In this document: in pieces, positions 9,910 to 20,309 of the stretch
How the letters are laid out: every line of letters begins with the position of its first letter
How positions within the stretch are numbered: the first letter of the stretch is position 1
Assembly: GCF_025353065.1 (NCBI RefSeq)
Contig: NZ_JANXRJ010000052.1
Span: forward strand, 54,718-118,717
DNA: 64,000 bases
Reading direction: 5' to 3'
Origin: Lapillicoccus sp.
Lineage (GTDB): Bacteria > Actinomycetota > Actinomycetes > Actinomycetales > Dermatophilaceae
Notes under the pieces: generated by a model
The model's database searches: none
What the model saw: only the letters and a program-made list of their open reading frames with translations
What the model was told of the DNA's origin: nothing
Made by a program: the position numbers and the translations under genes

Positions 9910-9933
9910 GTATGCCGCGCGCCCGCGGCATAC
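9910..9933. repeat. Perfect hairpin made of an inverted GTATGCC/GGCATAC pair in the thrS leader
   Basis: GTATGCCGCG-CGCC-CGCGGCATAC, 10-bp perfect stem, 22 nt before thrS start codon. Confidence 0.85.
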
Positions 9934-9955
9934 CGACTATCTGAGGAGCGCAACC

Positions 9956-11950
9956 GTGCCTGCCACCATCACCGTCCACGTCGCCGGAGACGAGCGATCG
10001 GTCGGCGAGGGCACGACGGCGGGCGCGCTCTTCGAGGGTGACCGCAGCATCGTCGTCGCCCGGGTCGGCGGCGAGCTGGTCGACCTGGCTCACGTGCTGG
10101 CCGACGGCGACAGTGTCGAGCCCGTCGCCATCGACTCGCCCGATGGGCTGAACGTGTTGCGACACAGCGCCGCCCACGTCCTCGCGCAGGCCGTCCAGCA
10201 GGTCGACCCGAGCGCCAAGCTGGGGATCGGACCGCCGATCCGCGACGGGTTCTACTACGACTTCGACGTCGAGGTGCCCTTCACCCCCGACGACCTCAAG
10301 GTCCTCGAGAAGACGATGCAGCGGATCATCAACGAGGGTCAGACCTTCAGCCGGCGGGTCACCACCGACGACGCGGCCCGCGCCGAGCTGCACGACGAGC
10401 CTTACAAGATCGAGCTCATCGGCCTCAAGGGGGGCGACGTCGCGGAGGCCGCGGAGGGCGCGGACGCCGAGGTGGGCGGCGGCGAGCTGACCATCTACGA
10501 CAACCACCGCAAGGACGGCGAGCTGGCCTGGCGCGACCTGTGTCGGGGCCCGCACCTGCCCGACACCAAGCTGATCGGCAACGCCTTCAAGGTGACTCGC
10601 TCTGCGGCGGCATACTGGCGCGGCTCCGAGAAGAACCCTCAGCTGCAGCGGATCTATGGCACGGCCTGGCCGAGCAAGGACGAGCTCAAGGCGTATCTCG
10701 ACCGCCTCGCCGAGGCCGAGAAGCGCGACCACCGCAAGCTCGGCATCGAGCTCGACCTCTACTCCTTCCCCGACGAGCTGGGCTCAGGTCTGGTCGTCTT
10801 CCACCCCAGGGGCGGGATCATCAAGCGGGAGATGGAGGACTACGTGCGGCAGCGGCACGTGGAGGAGGGTTTCCAGTACGTCGGGACACCCCACATCTCC
10901 AAGGAGGGGCTCTTCTACACCTCCGGCCACCTGCCGTACTACGCCGAGTCGATGTTCCCGCCGATGGAGATGGAGGGGGCGAGCTACCGGCTCAAGGCGA
11001 TGAGCTGCCCGATGCACAACCTCATCTACCGGTCCCGGGGACGGTCCTACCGTGAGCTGCCGCTGCGTCTGTTCGAGTTCGGTGGCGTCTACCGCAACGA
11101 GAAGTCGGGGGTGGTGCACGGCCTGACCCGGGTGCGCGGCATGACCCAGGACGACTCGCACTCCTACGTCACCAAGGCGCAGGCGCCAGCCGAGATCCAG
11201 CACCTGCTCGACTTCTGCCTCGGCCTCTTCCGCGACTTCGGGATGGCGGACTACTACCTCGAGCTGTCCACCCGTGACGACAGCAAGCCCGAGAAGTTCG
11301 TCGGCTCCGACGAGGACTGGGCGGAGGCGACGGCCGTGCTGGCGGAGGTCGCGACCGCCTCGGGCCTCGAGCTCGTGGCGGACCCGGGCGGCGCCGCCTA
11401 CTACGGTCCGAAGATCTCGGTCCAGGCCCGCGACGCGATCGGGCGGACCTGGCAGATGTCGACGATCCAGTACGACTTCGTCCAGCCTGCGGGCTTCCAG
11501 CTCGAATACCAGGCGTCCGACGGCTCCCGCCAGCAGCCGGTGATGATCCACTCGGCCAAGTTCGGGTCGATCGAACGCTTCATCGGGGTGCTCGTCGAGC
11601 ACTACGCCGGCGCGTTTCCCGTCTGGCTCTCGCCGGTGCAGGTGCTCGGGGTGCCGGTCGCCGAGGAGTACGACGCCTACGTGCTGTCGGTCCTCGAACA
11701 GCTGGTGCGCAAGGGAGTTCGCGTCGAGCTCGACGCCTCGGACGACCGATTCCCCAAGAAGATCCGCAACGCTAGCAAGGCCAAGGTGCCCTACGTCCTC
11801 ATCGCTGGGGAGGACGACCGGGCCGCCGGCGCCGTGTCCTTCCGCTACCGCGACGGGTCGCAGCGCAACGGGATACCGGTCGAGGAGGCGATCGCCGAGA
11901 TCGTCGCGGCGATCGAGGCCAAGGCGCAGGTGACCACCTCCCCGGCGTGA
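9956..11950 (+). CDS. thrS: Threonyl-tRNA synthetase
   Basis: 664 aa; [13 protein letters not shown], class II motifs ([34 protein letters not shown]), anticodon-binding C-terminus. Confidence 0.98.
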   Translation: MPATITVHVAGDERSVGEGTTAGALFEGDRSIVVARVGGELVDLAHVLADGDSVEPVAIDSPDGLNVLRHSAAHVLAQAVQQVDPSAKLGIGPPIRDGFYYDFDVEVPFTPDDLKVLEKTMQRIINEGQTFSRRVTTDDAARAELHDEPYKIELIGLKGGDVAEAAEGADAEVGGGELTIYDNHRKDGELAWRDLCRGPHLPDTKLIGNAFKVTRSAAAYWRGSEKNPQLQRIYGTAWPSKDELKAYLDRLAEAEKRDHRKLGIELDLYSFPDELGSGLVVFHPRGGIIKREMEDYVRQRHVEEGFQYVGTPHISKEGLFYTSGHLPYYAESMFPPMEMEGASYRLKAMSCPMHNLIYRSRGRSYRELPLRLFEFGGVYRNEKSGVVHGLTRVRGMTQDDSHSYVTKAQAPAEIQHLLDFCLGLFRDFGMADYYLELSTRDDSKPEKFVGSDEDWAEATAVLAEVATASGLELVADPGGAAYYGPKISVQARDAIGRTWQMSTIQYDFVQPAGFQLEYQASDGSRQQPVMIHSAKFGSIERFIGVLVEHYAGAFPVWLSPVQVLGVPVAEEYDAYVLSVLEQLVRKGVRVELDASDDRFPKKIRNASKAKVPYVLIAGEDDRAAGAVSFRYRDGSQRNGIPVEEAIAEIVAAIEAKAQVTTSPA

Positions 11951-12075
11951 GGGACGCACCGCCCGGGCCACGAGACCGTCTCTTTGCCCGGTCGCGACCC
12001 GTCCTGCACCGGACGCAGGGGGAGTCCGTAACTTCTCGACACCTACGCGACGCCTGACGGTGGAATGCTCCACAC

Positions 12076-13212
12076 ATGGCGACGATGCGGACAGGGACGA
12101 CACGGACGACCGGGGCGGCGCGGACAGCGCGGACAGCACGGGCAGCACGGGCGGCGCGGGCAGCACGGTCAGCACGGTCAGCACGGTCAGCACGGTCAGC
12201 ATGGTCAGCACGGCGGATCACCGGGATCGGGGGAGCGGTGCTGGCCACCGCCCTGGTGGGGGGGGCGACGGTCCCGGCGCAGGCAGCGGGCGGCAGCTAC
12301 GTCGCTTTGGGCGACTCCTACTCGTCGGGGGTGGGGACCCGCGTCTACATCGCCGACGGCACCTCGTGCGACCGCTCGGTCTACGCCTACCCCAGCCTCA
12401 TCGCCACGGCCCGCGGTTACGCGCTCAACCTTCGCGCCTGCTCGGGCGCGACGACGGCCGACGTGACGAACACCCAGCTGGGCGCGCTGTCGAGCAGCAC
12501 GGCATACGTGACGATCAGCATCGGCGGCAACGACGCAGGTTTCGCGGACGTTCTCACCGAGTGCGCGCTGCCCGGCTGGGCGAGCGACTGCAACGGCAAG
12601 ATCGACACGGCCCAGAGCTTCATCACCGGAACGCTTCCCGGACGGCTCTCGAGCCTCTACTCCGGCATCCGTGCCAGGGCTCCCCACGCGGAGGTGGTCG
12701 TGGTCGGCTACCCGCGCATCTTCCAGGGTGAGGACTGCAACGCGGCGACCTTCTTCTCGCCCGCCGAGGAGAGCCGCCTCAACGCCACCGCAGACCTCAT
12801 CAACGGACGGATCGCCAATGCTGCCAGTGCTGCCGGCTTCGGTTTCGCCAACCCGACGAGCGCCTTCATCGGTCACGCGGTCTGCGACGACACCGAGTGG
12901 CTGAACGGCTTCTCGAACCCCGTCTCCGACTCCTACCACCCCAACGTCGCCGGGCACGCCTCCGGCTACACGCCGGTCGTCAGCGGCGTGCTCACCACGG
13001 CGCCCGTCACCGTCACCGCGGCCATCGTGCGCCGCGCCGAGGCGGGGTCCGGCGACCAGACCACCCTCCAACGCCGGTATGCCGCCGCGGACGCCGCGAT
13101 CACGCGCAAGGATTTCGTCGCCCCCGACCTCACCAGCCCGCGCCTCCGGGCCGCGGCGAAAGCCGCGGGCGTCGACCTGTCCAGCCCGGCGAGCATCCGC
13201 GCGGCCGGCTGA
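12076..13212 (+). CDS. Secreted SGNH/GDSL hydrolase (lipase/esterase-like)
   Basis: Signal peptide, GDSYSSG, GGND, DSYHPN motifs. Confidence 0.9.
   Translation: MATMRTGTTRTTGAARTARTARAARAARAARSARSARSARSAWSARRITGIGGAVLATALVGGATVPAQAAGGSYVALGDSYSSGVGTRVYIADGTSCDRSVYAYPSLIATARGYALNLRACSGATTADVTNTQLGALSSSTAYVTISIGGNDAGFADVLTECALPGWASDCNGKIDTAQSFITGTLPGRLSSLYSGIRARAPHAEVVVVGYPRIFQGEDCNAATFFSPAEESRLNATADLINGRIANAASAAGFGFANPTSAFIGHAVCDDTEWLNGFSNPVSDSYHPNVAGHASGYTPVVSGVLTTAPVTVTAAIVRRAEAGSGDQTTLQRRYAAADAAITRKDFVAPDLTSPRLRAAAKAAGVDLSSPASIRAAG
12118..12216. repeat. Degenerate 9-bp tandem repeat (AGCACGGTC) encoding the signal-peptide n-region
   Basis: Successive AGCACGGGC/AGCACGGTC units translating as ARAARAARSARSARSARSAWSARR. 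Confidence 0.85.
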
Positions 13213-13222
13213 CCGGCATACC

Positions 13223-13300
13223 CCCCGCTTCTTGCTTCTGGCGTGCCCGAATGCATGGACATTTCCGGCACGATGGGCCATCGCGAAGCAAGAAGCGGGG
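13223..13300. repeat. Long inverted-repeat element, family A copy 1
   Basis: CCCCGCTTCTTGCTTC ... GAAGCAAGAAGCGGGG perfect 16-bp arms, internal GTGCCCGAA/TTCCGGCAC hairpin. Confidence 0.88.
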
Positions 13301-13328
13301 CAGTGGCGGGCGGAGTAGCGTCCCGGGG

Positions 13329-13874
13329 ATGAGCATCATCTCCCAGCCCGTCCCCGAGTCCGTCCTGCCGGAGGCCACCGGCCCTGACGCCATGCTCGTC
13401 GTCGTGACCAGCAACGTCATCGCCGCCACGATCGCCGCGATCGCCGGCATCGTCGAGCTCCCCGTCGTCGTCGTCGACCAGGCCGACGGACCGGCCCTCG
13501 ACCAGCTCGGCGCCCTCGGGCTCACCGCCCGGCACGCGGTCGTCCTCACCGACCACGACGCGCCCGACGTCGCGGCGATCATCCGGACGGTCCTCGACGG
13601 GCCCGCCGGCTACCTCGGCATGATGGGCAGCCGCAGCCGGTCGGCACACCTGTTCGAGACGCTCCGGGCCGAGGGGGCCGAGGGGGCCGAGGGGGCCGAC
13701 GAGCAGGCGCTGGGTCGCCTCCACGTCCCCGTGGGCCTCGACCTCGGCGGCAGCCGCACCGCCGGGCTCATCGCCCTGTCGGTCGTGTCCGAGGTCACCG
13801 CGTGGGCCAATGGCAGGCTCACCCGCGAGGGCGACCGCAGCGGCCTCGAGCACCAGGGCCTGCGGACGCCCTGA
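13329..13874 (+). CDS. XdhC/CoxI Rossmann-domain family protein
   Basis: GYLGMMGSRSRSAHLFETLRAEGA...LHVPVGLDLGGSRTAGLIALSVVSEVTA. Confidence 0.8.
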   Translation: MSIISQPVPESVLPEATGPDAMLVVVTSNVIAATIAAIAGIVELPVVVVDQADGPALDQLGALGLTARHAVVLTDHDAPDVAAIIRTVLDGPAGYLGMMGSRSRSAHLFETLRAEGAEGAEGADEQALGRLHVPVGLDLGGSRTAGLIALSVVSEVTAWANGRLTREGDRSGLEHQGLRTP

Positions 13875-13883
13875 CCCCCCTCA

Positions 13884-13958
13884 CGTTCCACGCACACGTT
13901 CTGCGCAGTTCCGGGGCTCGGACGCGCAGGAAACTCGACAAAACGTGTGCTCGGAACG
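13884..13958. repeat. Long inverted-repeat element, family B copy 2
   Basis: CGTTCCACGCACACGTTCTGCGCAGTTCC ... GGAAACTCGACAAAACGTGTGCTCGGAACG; same arms as 9775-9849. Confidence 0.8.
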
Positions 13959-14007
13959 CCGAGGGGTGGACGGCGACCGCGCGACGCGCATGCCTAAGAT
14001 CGGCAGC

Positions 14008-14571
14008 ATGACCGTGCCGGAGGGGGAGACACAGCCGCCCGCCGAGTCCGCGGACGACCTCGTCGGCGTCGCCGACGGCTTCCAACGGCTGTGGACGCCG
14101 CACCGGATGGTCTACGTCGGCGGCCAGCGGCCCAGCGACGAGGCGGGGGAGGGCTGCCCCTTCTGCCGGGCGCCCACGCTCTCGGACGAGGAGGGTCTCA
14201 TCGTGCACCGCGGCGCGCTCTGCTTCGTCGTGATGAACCTCTTCCCCTACAACCCCGGCCACGTGCTCGTCTGCCCCTACCGGCACGTCTCGCTCTACGT
14301 CGACCTCACCGACGAGGAGACCCTCGAGTTCACCCGCCTCACCAAGCAGGCGATCCGCGCCCTCGAGGTCAGCTCGGCGCCGCACGGCTTCAACCTGGGG
14401 ATGAACCAAGGGGCCGTCGCGGGGGCCGGCGTCGCGGCCCACCTGCACCAGCACGTCGTCCCGCGCTGGGGCGGCGACTCCAACTTCCTGCCGGTCGTGG
14501 CCCAGACCAAGGCCCTGCCGATGCTGCTCGAGGACGCGCGGTCGCGACTCGTAGCGGCGTGGTCGGGCTGA
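14008..14571 (+). CDS. HIT-domain protein (AP4A phosphorylase/hydrolase-like)
   Basis: CPFC..., HLHQHVVPRW HIT motif; start could be ATG 13990. Confidence 0.9.
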   Translation: MTVPEGETQPPAESADDLVGVADGFQRLWTPHRMVYVGGQRPSDEAGEGCPFCRAPTLSDEEGLIVHRGALCFVVMNLFPYNPGHVLVCPYRHVSLYVDLTDEETLEFTRLTKQAIRALEVSSAPHGFNLGMNQGAVAGAGVAAHLHQHVVPRWGGDSNFLPVVAQTKALPMLLEDARSRLVAAWSG

Positions 14572-14594
14572 CCGGCCAGTAGGCTGGCCCCGCG

Positions 14595-15227
14595 ATGCTG
14601 AACCGACTCATGCGTGAGACCTGGACCAAGGTCATGACTCCGATCGCGCGACTCTTCCTCAGGCTGGGGATCAGTCCCGACGTCGTGACGATCGTCGGCA
14701 CCCTCGGGGTCTGCGTCGGCGCCCTCGCATTCTTCCCCCGTGGACAGTTCCTCTGGGGCACTCTCGTCATCGTCCTGTTCATCTTCGGCGACAACATCGA
14801 CGGCGTGATGGCCCGGATGTCGGGCCGCGAGGGTCAGTGGGGAGCCTTCCTCGACTCCACCCTCGACCGCGTCGGTGACGCCACCATCTTCGGCGGGCTC
14901 GTCCTGCACTTCGCCGGACAGGGCGTCGACAACAACCTTCTCGTCGCGGGGCTCGCCCTCGCCTGCCTCATCCTCGGGATGGTCGTCAGCTATGCCAAGG
15001 CCCGCGCGGAGGGACTCGGGATGACGGCGAACGTCGGCATCGCCGAGCGCGCCGACCGGCTGGCGCTCGTCCTCGTCGCCACCGGGCTCGTCGGGTTCGG
15101 GCTGCCCAAGGTCCTGCTCGGCATCGTCCTCGCGCTGCTCGCGGTCGCGAGCTTCATCACCGTGCTCCAACGGATGATCACCGTGCACCGGCAGGCCTTC
15201 GCCGCCATCGACCCGCAGGCGTCGTGA
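14595..15227 (+). CDS. pgsA: CDP-alcohol phosphatidyltransferase (phosphatidylinositol phosphate synthase-like)
   Basis: DNIDGVMARMSGREGQWGAFLDSTLDRVGD = CDP-alcohol phosphotransferase motif; followed by PatA and PimA. Confidence 0.9.
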   Translation: MLNRLMRETWTKVMTPIARLFLRLGISPDVVTIVGTLGVCVGALAFFPRGQFLWGTLVIVLFIFGDNIDGVMARMSGREGQWGAFLDSTLDRVGDATIFGGLVLHFAGQGVDNNLLVAGLALACLILGMVVSYAKARAEGLGMTANVGIAERADRLALVLVATGLVGFGLPKVLLGIVLALLAVASFITVLQRMITVHRQAFAAIDPQAS

Positions 15228-16192
15228 GGCGACTGGCCCTCGGCGAGCTCCGACACGGTGTCACCGACCGCGCGGTCGTCCTCGGCTACCGCCTCGGCTG
15301 GTCGGCGGTCCGGGCGCTGCCGGCGGGGGCGGCATACCGGCTGTTCGACCTCGTCGCCGCCGTGGCCGCGCGCCGGGGGACGGGCGGCGTCGCCCGGCTG
15401 CGCGCCAACTACGCGAAGGTCCGCCCGGAGCTCGACGCGGCCGCCCTCGACGCCCTCGTGCGCGCCGGCATGCGCTCCTACATGCGCTACTACTGCGACG
15501 CCTTCCGACTCCCCGACCTACCGCCCGAGACCCTGACCAGGTCGTGCCGCATCGTCGGCGAGGAGGAGTGCCGGGCGGTTCTCGCGGGCGGTGGCGCCGT
15601 GGTCGTCTTCATCGCCCACATGGGCAACTGGGACCTCGCGGGCGCCTGGTCGACGACCGAGCTCGCCCCCGTCACGACAGTGGCCGAGCGCCTCGAACCC
15701 GAGGAGGTGTTCCGTGAGTTCCTCGAGTTCCGTGAGTCGCTCGGCATGACCATCCTCCCGCTCACCGGCGGACCCGACCCCTTCATGGGGCTGCGCGCGG
15801 CGGCCGCCCGGGGCGACTTCATCGCCCTCGTCGGCGACCGCGACCTCACCAACGGCGGGCTCGAGGTCGACTTCTGCGGTCATCGCGCGCGGATGGCCAA
15901 GGGCCCGGCCGCCCTCTCGCTGATGACCGCAGCACCCCTGTATGCCGCCGCCATCCGCTACGAGGACAACCCGGCCGTCCCGGGCAGCGGCAAGGGGATC
16001 CTGATCGACTTCTCGCCGCGCATCCTCCCGCCTGACATCGGGTCGACGAGGGACAAGGTCCTCGCGATGACCCAGGCCTGCGCCGACTACCTCGGCGCCG
16101 CCGTCACCGCCCACACCAGCGAGTGGCACATGCTCCAACGGGTCTTCCTCGACGACCTCGACCACACGCGGTTCGCCGGGTCGGACGGCTGA
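15224..16192 (+). CDS. Phosphatidylinositol mannoside acyltransferase (LpxL/HtrB family)
   Basis: HMGNWDLAGAW catalytic motif; context pgsA-patA-pimA. Confidence 0.9.
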   Translation: MRRLALGELRHGVTDRAVVLGYRLGWSAVRALPAGAAYRLFDLVAAVAARRGTGGVARLRANYAKVRPELDAAALDALVRAGMRSYMRYYCDAFRLPDLPPETLTRSCRIVGEEECRAVLAGGGAVVVFIAHMGNWDLAGAWSTTELAPVTTVAERLEPEEVFREFLEFRESLGMTILPLTGGPDPFMGLRAAAARGDFIALVGDRDLTNGGLEVDFCGHRARMAKGPAALSLMTAAPLYAAAIRYEDNPAVPGSGKGILIDFSPRILPPDIGSTRDKVLAMTQACADYLGAAVTAHTSEWHMLQRVFLDDLDHTRFAGSDG

Positions 16193-17394
16193 TGCGGATC
16201 GGCATCGTCTGCCCCTACTCCTTCGACATCCCCGGTGGAGTGCAGTTCCACGTGCGCGACCTCGCGGAGGTCTTCCTCGGCCAGGGGCACGACGTCAGCG
16301 TCCTCGCCCCGGCCGACGAGGACACCGTGCTGCCCGACTACGTCGTGAGCGCAGGGCGGGCGGTGCCCGTGCGCTACAACGGCTCGGTGGCCAGGCTCAA
16401 CATGGGACCGGTCAGCGCGGCGAAGGTCTCGCGCTGGCTGGAGCGGGGCAGCTTCGACGTGCTGCACCTCCACGAGCCGATCACCCCCAGCGTGTCGATG
16501 CTCGCGATGTGGGCGGCGGAGGGGCCGATCGTGGCAACCTTCCACACCGCCAACCTCCGCTCGCGGATCATGCAGGCCGCCTACCCGATCGTGCGCTCCA
16601 GCCTGGAGAAGATCACCGGGCGCATCGCCGTCTCCGAGGACGCCCGGCGCACCGTCGTCACCCACGTCGGGGGTGACGCGGTCGTCATCCCCAACGGGGT
16701 CTTCGTCGACCGGTTCGACGGCGCCGAGCCGCACCCCGACTGGGTCGGCACCGCCGAGCGGCCGACCGTCGCCTTCCTCGGCCGGATGGCGGAGTCCCGC
16801 AAGGGGATGCCCGTCCTCGCGGCGGCCCTCCCGGAGGTGCTCGCGGAGTTCCCGGGGCTGCGGGTGCTCGTCGCGGGCCCCGGCGACCCCGACGACGTCG
16901 TCGACGACATGACGCCCCAGGTCGCCGCCGCCTGCGAGTTCCTCGGGCTGGTCAGCGACGTCGACAAGGCGAGGCTGCTGCGCTCGGTCGACGTCTATCT
17001 CGCTCCCAACACCGGTGGTGAGAGCTTCGGCATCATCCTCATCGAGGCGATGAGCGCCCGGGCCGCGGTGCTCGCCAGCGACATCCCCGCCTTCGTCCGC
17101 GTCCTCGACGGAGGCGAGGGGGGCGAGCGAGGCACGGCCGGGGCGACGTTCCGCAACGAGGACCCCCACGACCTCGCCGAGCAGCTGCTGCGCCTCCTGC
17201 GCGACCCCGGCGCACGTCGCGGGCTCGCGGCCGCCGGGCGGAAGCGGGCGGCACACTTCGACTGGTCGGTCGTGTCGGCCGACATCATGGCCGTCTACGA
17301 GACCGTCACCGACGGCGCCTCCAGGGTGCGTCCCGCGAGCGACATGACGCCGCGGTGGGCGAAGATCCTCCGGGTGCGCGGCGGCGCCTCGTGA
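16192..17394 (+). CDS. pimA: GT4 glycosyltransferase, PimA-like
   Basis: MRIGIVCPYSFDIPGGVQFHVRDLAE; GGESFGIILIEAMSA. Confidence 0.92.
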   Translation: MRIGIVCPYSFDIPGGVQFHVRDLAEVFLGQGHDVSVLAPADEDTVLPDYVVSAGRAVPVRYNGSVARLNMGPVSAAKVSRWLERGSFDVLHLHEPITPSVSMLAMWAAEGPIVATFHTANLRSRIMQAAYPIVRSSLEKITGRIAVSEDARRTVVTHVGGDAVVIPNGVFVDRFDGAEPHPDWVGTAERPTVAFLGRMAESRKGMPVLAAALPEVLAEFPGLRVLVAGPGDPDDVVDDMTPQVAAACEFLGLVSDVDKARLLRSVDVYLAPNTGGESFGIILIEAMSARAAVLASDIPAFVRVLDGGEGGERGTAGATFRNEDPHDLAEQLLRLLRDPGARRGLAAAGRKRAAHFDWSVVSADIMAVYETVTDGASRVRPASDMTPRWAKILRVRGGAS

Positions 17395-17939
17395 GCACCC
17401 TCGACTGGGTGGCCCTCGTCGCGGTCGTGCTGGTCGCCCTCGCGTGGTTCCTCTCCTACAGCGCGGCGCGCCTCGACCGCCTGCACGCCCGGGTCGAGGC
17501 GACGTATGCCGCCCTCGACGCCCAGCTCGTCCGGCGCGCCGAGGCGACCCTCGAGCTCGCCAACTCGGGTCACCTCGACCCGGCCACGGCCCTGATGCTG
17601 GCGGCTGCGGCGGCCGAGTCGCTGGCCCACGCCGATGCCGACGAGCGCGAACGCGAGGCCGTCGAGTCCGACTTCAGCGAGGCGCTCGAGGTCGCGCTCA
17701 CCCCCGAGGTGCTCGGCGACCTGCGCTCCGGTGACGAGATGACCCAGGCGGGGCTCGAACGCGTCTCCGCGGCGGGGGTGCGGGTGCAGCTGGCCCGACG
17801 CTTCCACAACGACGCCGTCATCGACGTGCGGCGGGTCCGGAGCAAGCGCTCCGTCCGCATCTTCCGGCTCGCCGGTCACGCCGAGATGCCCCGCACGATC
17901 GACTTCGACGACGCCCTCCCGGAAGGGCTGCACGACTGA
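17391..17939 (+). CDS. Conserved membrane-anchored protein with LemA-like appearance
   Basis: N-terminal TM helix then helical domain RVEATYAALDAQLVRRAEAT; overlaps pimA stop. Confidence 0.6.
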   Translation: MSTLDWVALVAVVLVALAWFLSYSAARLDRLHARVEATYAALDAQLVRRAEATLELANSGHLDPATALMLAAAAAESLAHADADEREREAVESDFSEALEVALTPEVLGDLRSGDEMTQAGLERVSAAGVRVQLARRFHNDAVIDVRRVRSKRSVRIFRLAGHAEMPRTIDFDDALPEGLHD

Positions 17940-18113
17940 GCGACCACGCGGCACACCGGCCGGTGCTCGGGCGGCTGACCACGCCCGGCGGGGCCGAACC
18001 ACAACCTTTTCCCAACCCCCTCCTCCTACGGTGCGACGACCCCGGAGGCTCGACGAGGCGAGACAAGGATGACCGCTGCTGTCGGCTTCCCACCGACAGC
18101 AAGGAGCGACCTC

Positions 18114-20309
18114 GTGTCCGACCAGTCCACGAACACCCCACCGGATGGCGCGCTCTCGCGCCGCCTCCTCCTCAGGGTCGGTGCAGCCGGGATGACCGGA
18201 GCCGCCGTCCTGGCGGCCCGCGGAATCGGCGTCCCCTACCTCTCGCAGCGCGGGCTGCTCTCCGCTGACGGGGCGTTCGCAGCCACGGCGACCGCTCTCG
18301 GCGACGTGCTCTTCTACGTCGAGAGCTTCCCGACCAGCCCCCTCCTCCTCGCCCCCTTCCACGACATCCTGCCGATCCCTGCGGCCCTGGCACCGGCGTC
18401 GCCCTCGGAGTTCAGCAGGTGGCCCGATCCACCCGGCCCCGGTCAAGGCCAGCAGAACTCGCTGCGCAACCAGCGGCACCAGATCTGGTGCGACCAGATC
18501 GGCTCTCCCGACCCGCTCGTCTACAAGATCGACGTGCTGCTGCGGACGCACGCCTTCACGACCTCGCAGGTCCTCCCGATCGGCCCTGACGGCAAGCCGA
18601 CGATCTCGTTCGACCCTTCCGGCAACAGGGTCGCGGCCGGGGTCACGAGGGCTCTGCCCGCGAGCACGATCTATGGCTTCAACGGCACGTTTCCCGGCCC
18701 GCGCATCAACGCGGAGTACGGCAAGCCGGTGATCGTCCGGTTCGCCAACCGCCTGGACGAGAACCCGATGGGGCTGGACCGGCAGGACTTCGGGTCGCCC
18801 GACTGGTCGTTCCTCACCCACCTGCACAACGGCCACACCGCGCCCGAGAGCGACGGCAACCCGCACTACTCGATGCGCTACGGACCGCAGAACACCGGCT
18901 ACGCACCAGGGATGTGGGTCGACAACCTCTATCTCAACTGGCCCGCCGGGGGCGACGACCGCGAGAAGCAGAGCTTCTTCTGGTTCCACGACCACCGGAT
19001 GGACCACACGGGGTCGAACGTCTACAAGGGGATGGTCGGGATCTACCCGATCTACGACCCGAAGAATGGTCTGGACATGGGCGACGAACGTCAGGGCCTG
19101 CGGCTCCCCGGCGTGCGCACGAACCACTCCGACGGGAGCTTCGACGTCGACTACGACGTCCCGCTGGTCTTCTTCGACTGTCGGCTCGACGACGGCGTCA
19201 CCACCCACTAGGACATCCACGACGGGATGGGAGACTTCCCCGCGGCGAGGAACCCGGCCACGCACCCCGAGTGGTGGGGGAAGACGTTCTACAAGCACTT
19301 CCCCAACCACGGCTTCGTCGGGGACATCTTCACCGTCAACGGGACGGCCTACCCGGTGATGGAGGTGAAGCGGCGCAAGTACCGCTTCCGGTTCCTCGAC
19401 GCCTCGGTCTCGCGGATCTACGAGTTCAGGCTCATGAGCTCGACGCAGGGGCCGAAGTCATCGGCGTCCCTGGGCTACAAGGGCGACGACCTCGAGGGGC
19501 AGTACCGCATCCCCGACGCCCAGCAGTGCATGCAGTTCACCCAGATCGCCTCGGACGGCGGCCTGCTGCCCTTCCCGATCACCCGCGACTCCTTCGAGCT
19601 GTGGCCGGCCAAGCGGCGTGAGGTCATCATCGACTTCACCAAGTACCAGGACGGCACGCCGACGACCAAAGGCGACGTCATCTACCTCACCGACGTCATG
19701 AAGATGCCCAACGGGCGGATGTGGACCAGCTCGTCGCGCTTCTCTCCCGACCCGGCCTACAAGGTGCCGGTCCTCAAGTTCGTCATCGGCGACAGTGCGC
19801 CCGACGACAGCCAGATCCCCACGGCCATGCGACCGCTCCCTCCGCTCCCGAGCAACTGGCAGAGCCTCCTGGACAACCGGCTGATCTTCGAGGTGCAACG
19901 GGGCAGCGTCGCCGGCGAGACCGAGTGGCTCATCAACGGCAAGCCGTTCGACCCCACCGGCGTCGCGACCAGCCTCAAGAACACGGCGGGGCTCACCCCG
20001 CTGGCCCAGCAGAAGGTCAACAGCTTCAACCTGGGGGAGATCCGCAACGGCGGTGGCGGTTGGGTGCACCCGTTCCACCTGCACATGGAAGAGCACCGCA
20101 CCGTGATGCGCAACCAGAAGGACGTTACCCGGGGTGACCCGTCCCACCCCGACGACGTCTCGCGTGAGGACCTCGTCGCCCTCGACCCGGGTGAGTCCGT
20201 CGTCGTCTACCGCGGGTTCCGCGACTTCGTCGGTCCCTATGTCGCGCACTGCCACAACCTCGCCCACGAGGACCACGCGATGATGTTCGGCTGGGAGATC
20301 ACGCCGTGA
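18114..20309 (+). pseudogene. Tat-signal multicopper oxidase interrupted by in-frame TAG at 19209-19211 (ORFs 18069..19211 and 19227..20309 in the same frame)
   Basis: Tat signal SRRLLLRVGAAG; copper motifs HLHNGH, WFHDH, HPFHLH, HCHNLAHEDHAMM span both halves; no frameshift, a single TAG between ...DDGVTTH and DIHDGMGDF. Confidence 0.85.

Noticed and set aside
9806-9955. T-box riboswitch upstream of thrS
   Set aside because: No recognisable T-box sequence or specifier architecture in the short leader; only the palindrome and the heptamer hairpin.
12118-12216. Possible CRISPR-like repeats
   Set aside because: Nine-bp contiguous tandem units without spacers; coding repeat.
19209-19211. TAG as pyrrolysine codon or programmed recoding in the multicopper oxidase
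   Set aside because: No pyrrolysine or recoding machinery or stem-loop evident in the window; a CAG to TAG nonsense change or sequence error is simpler.
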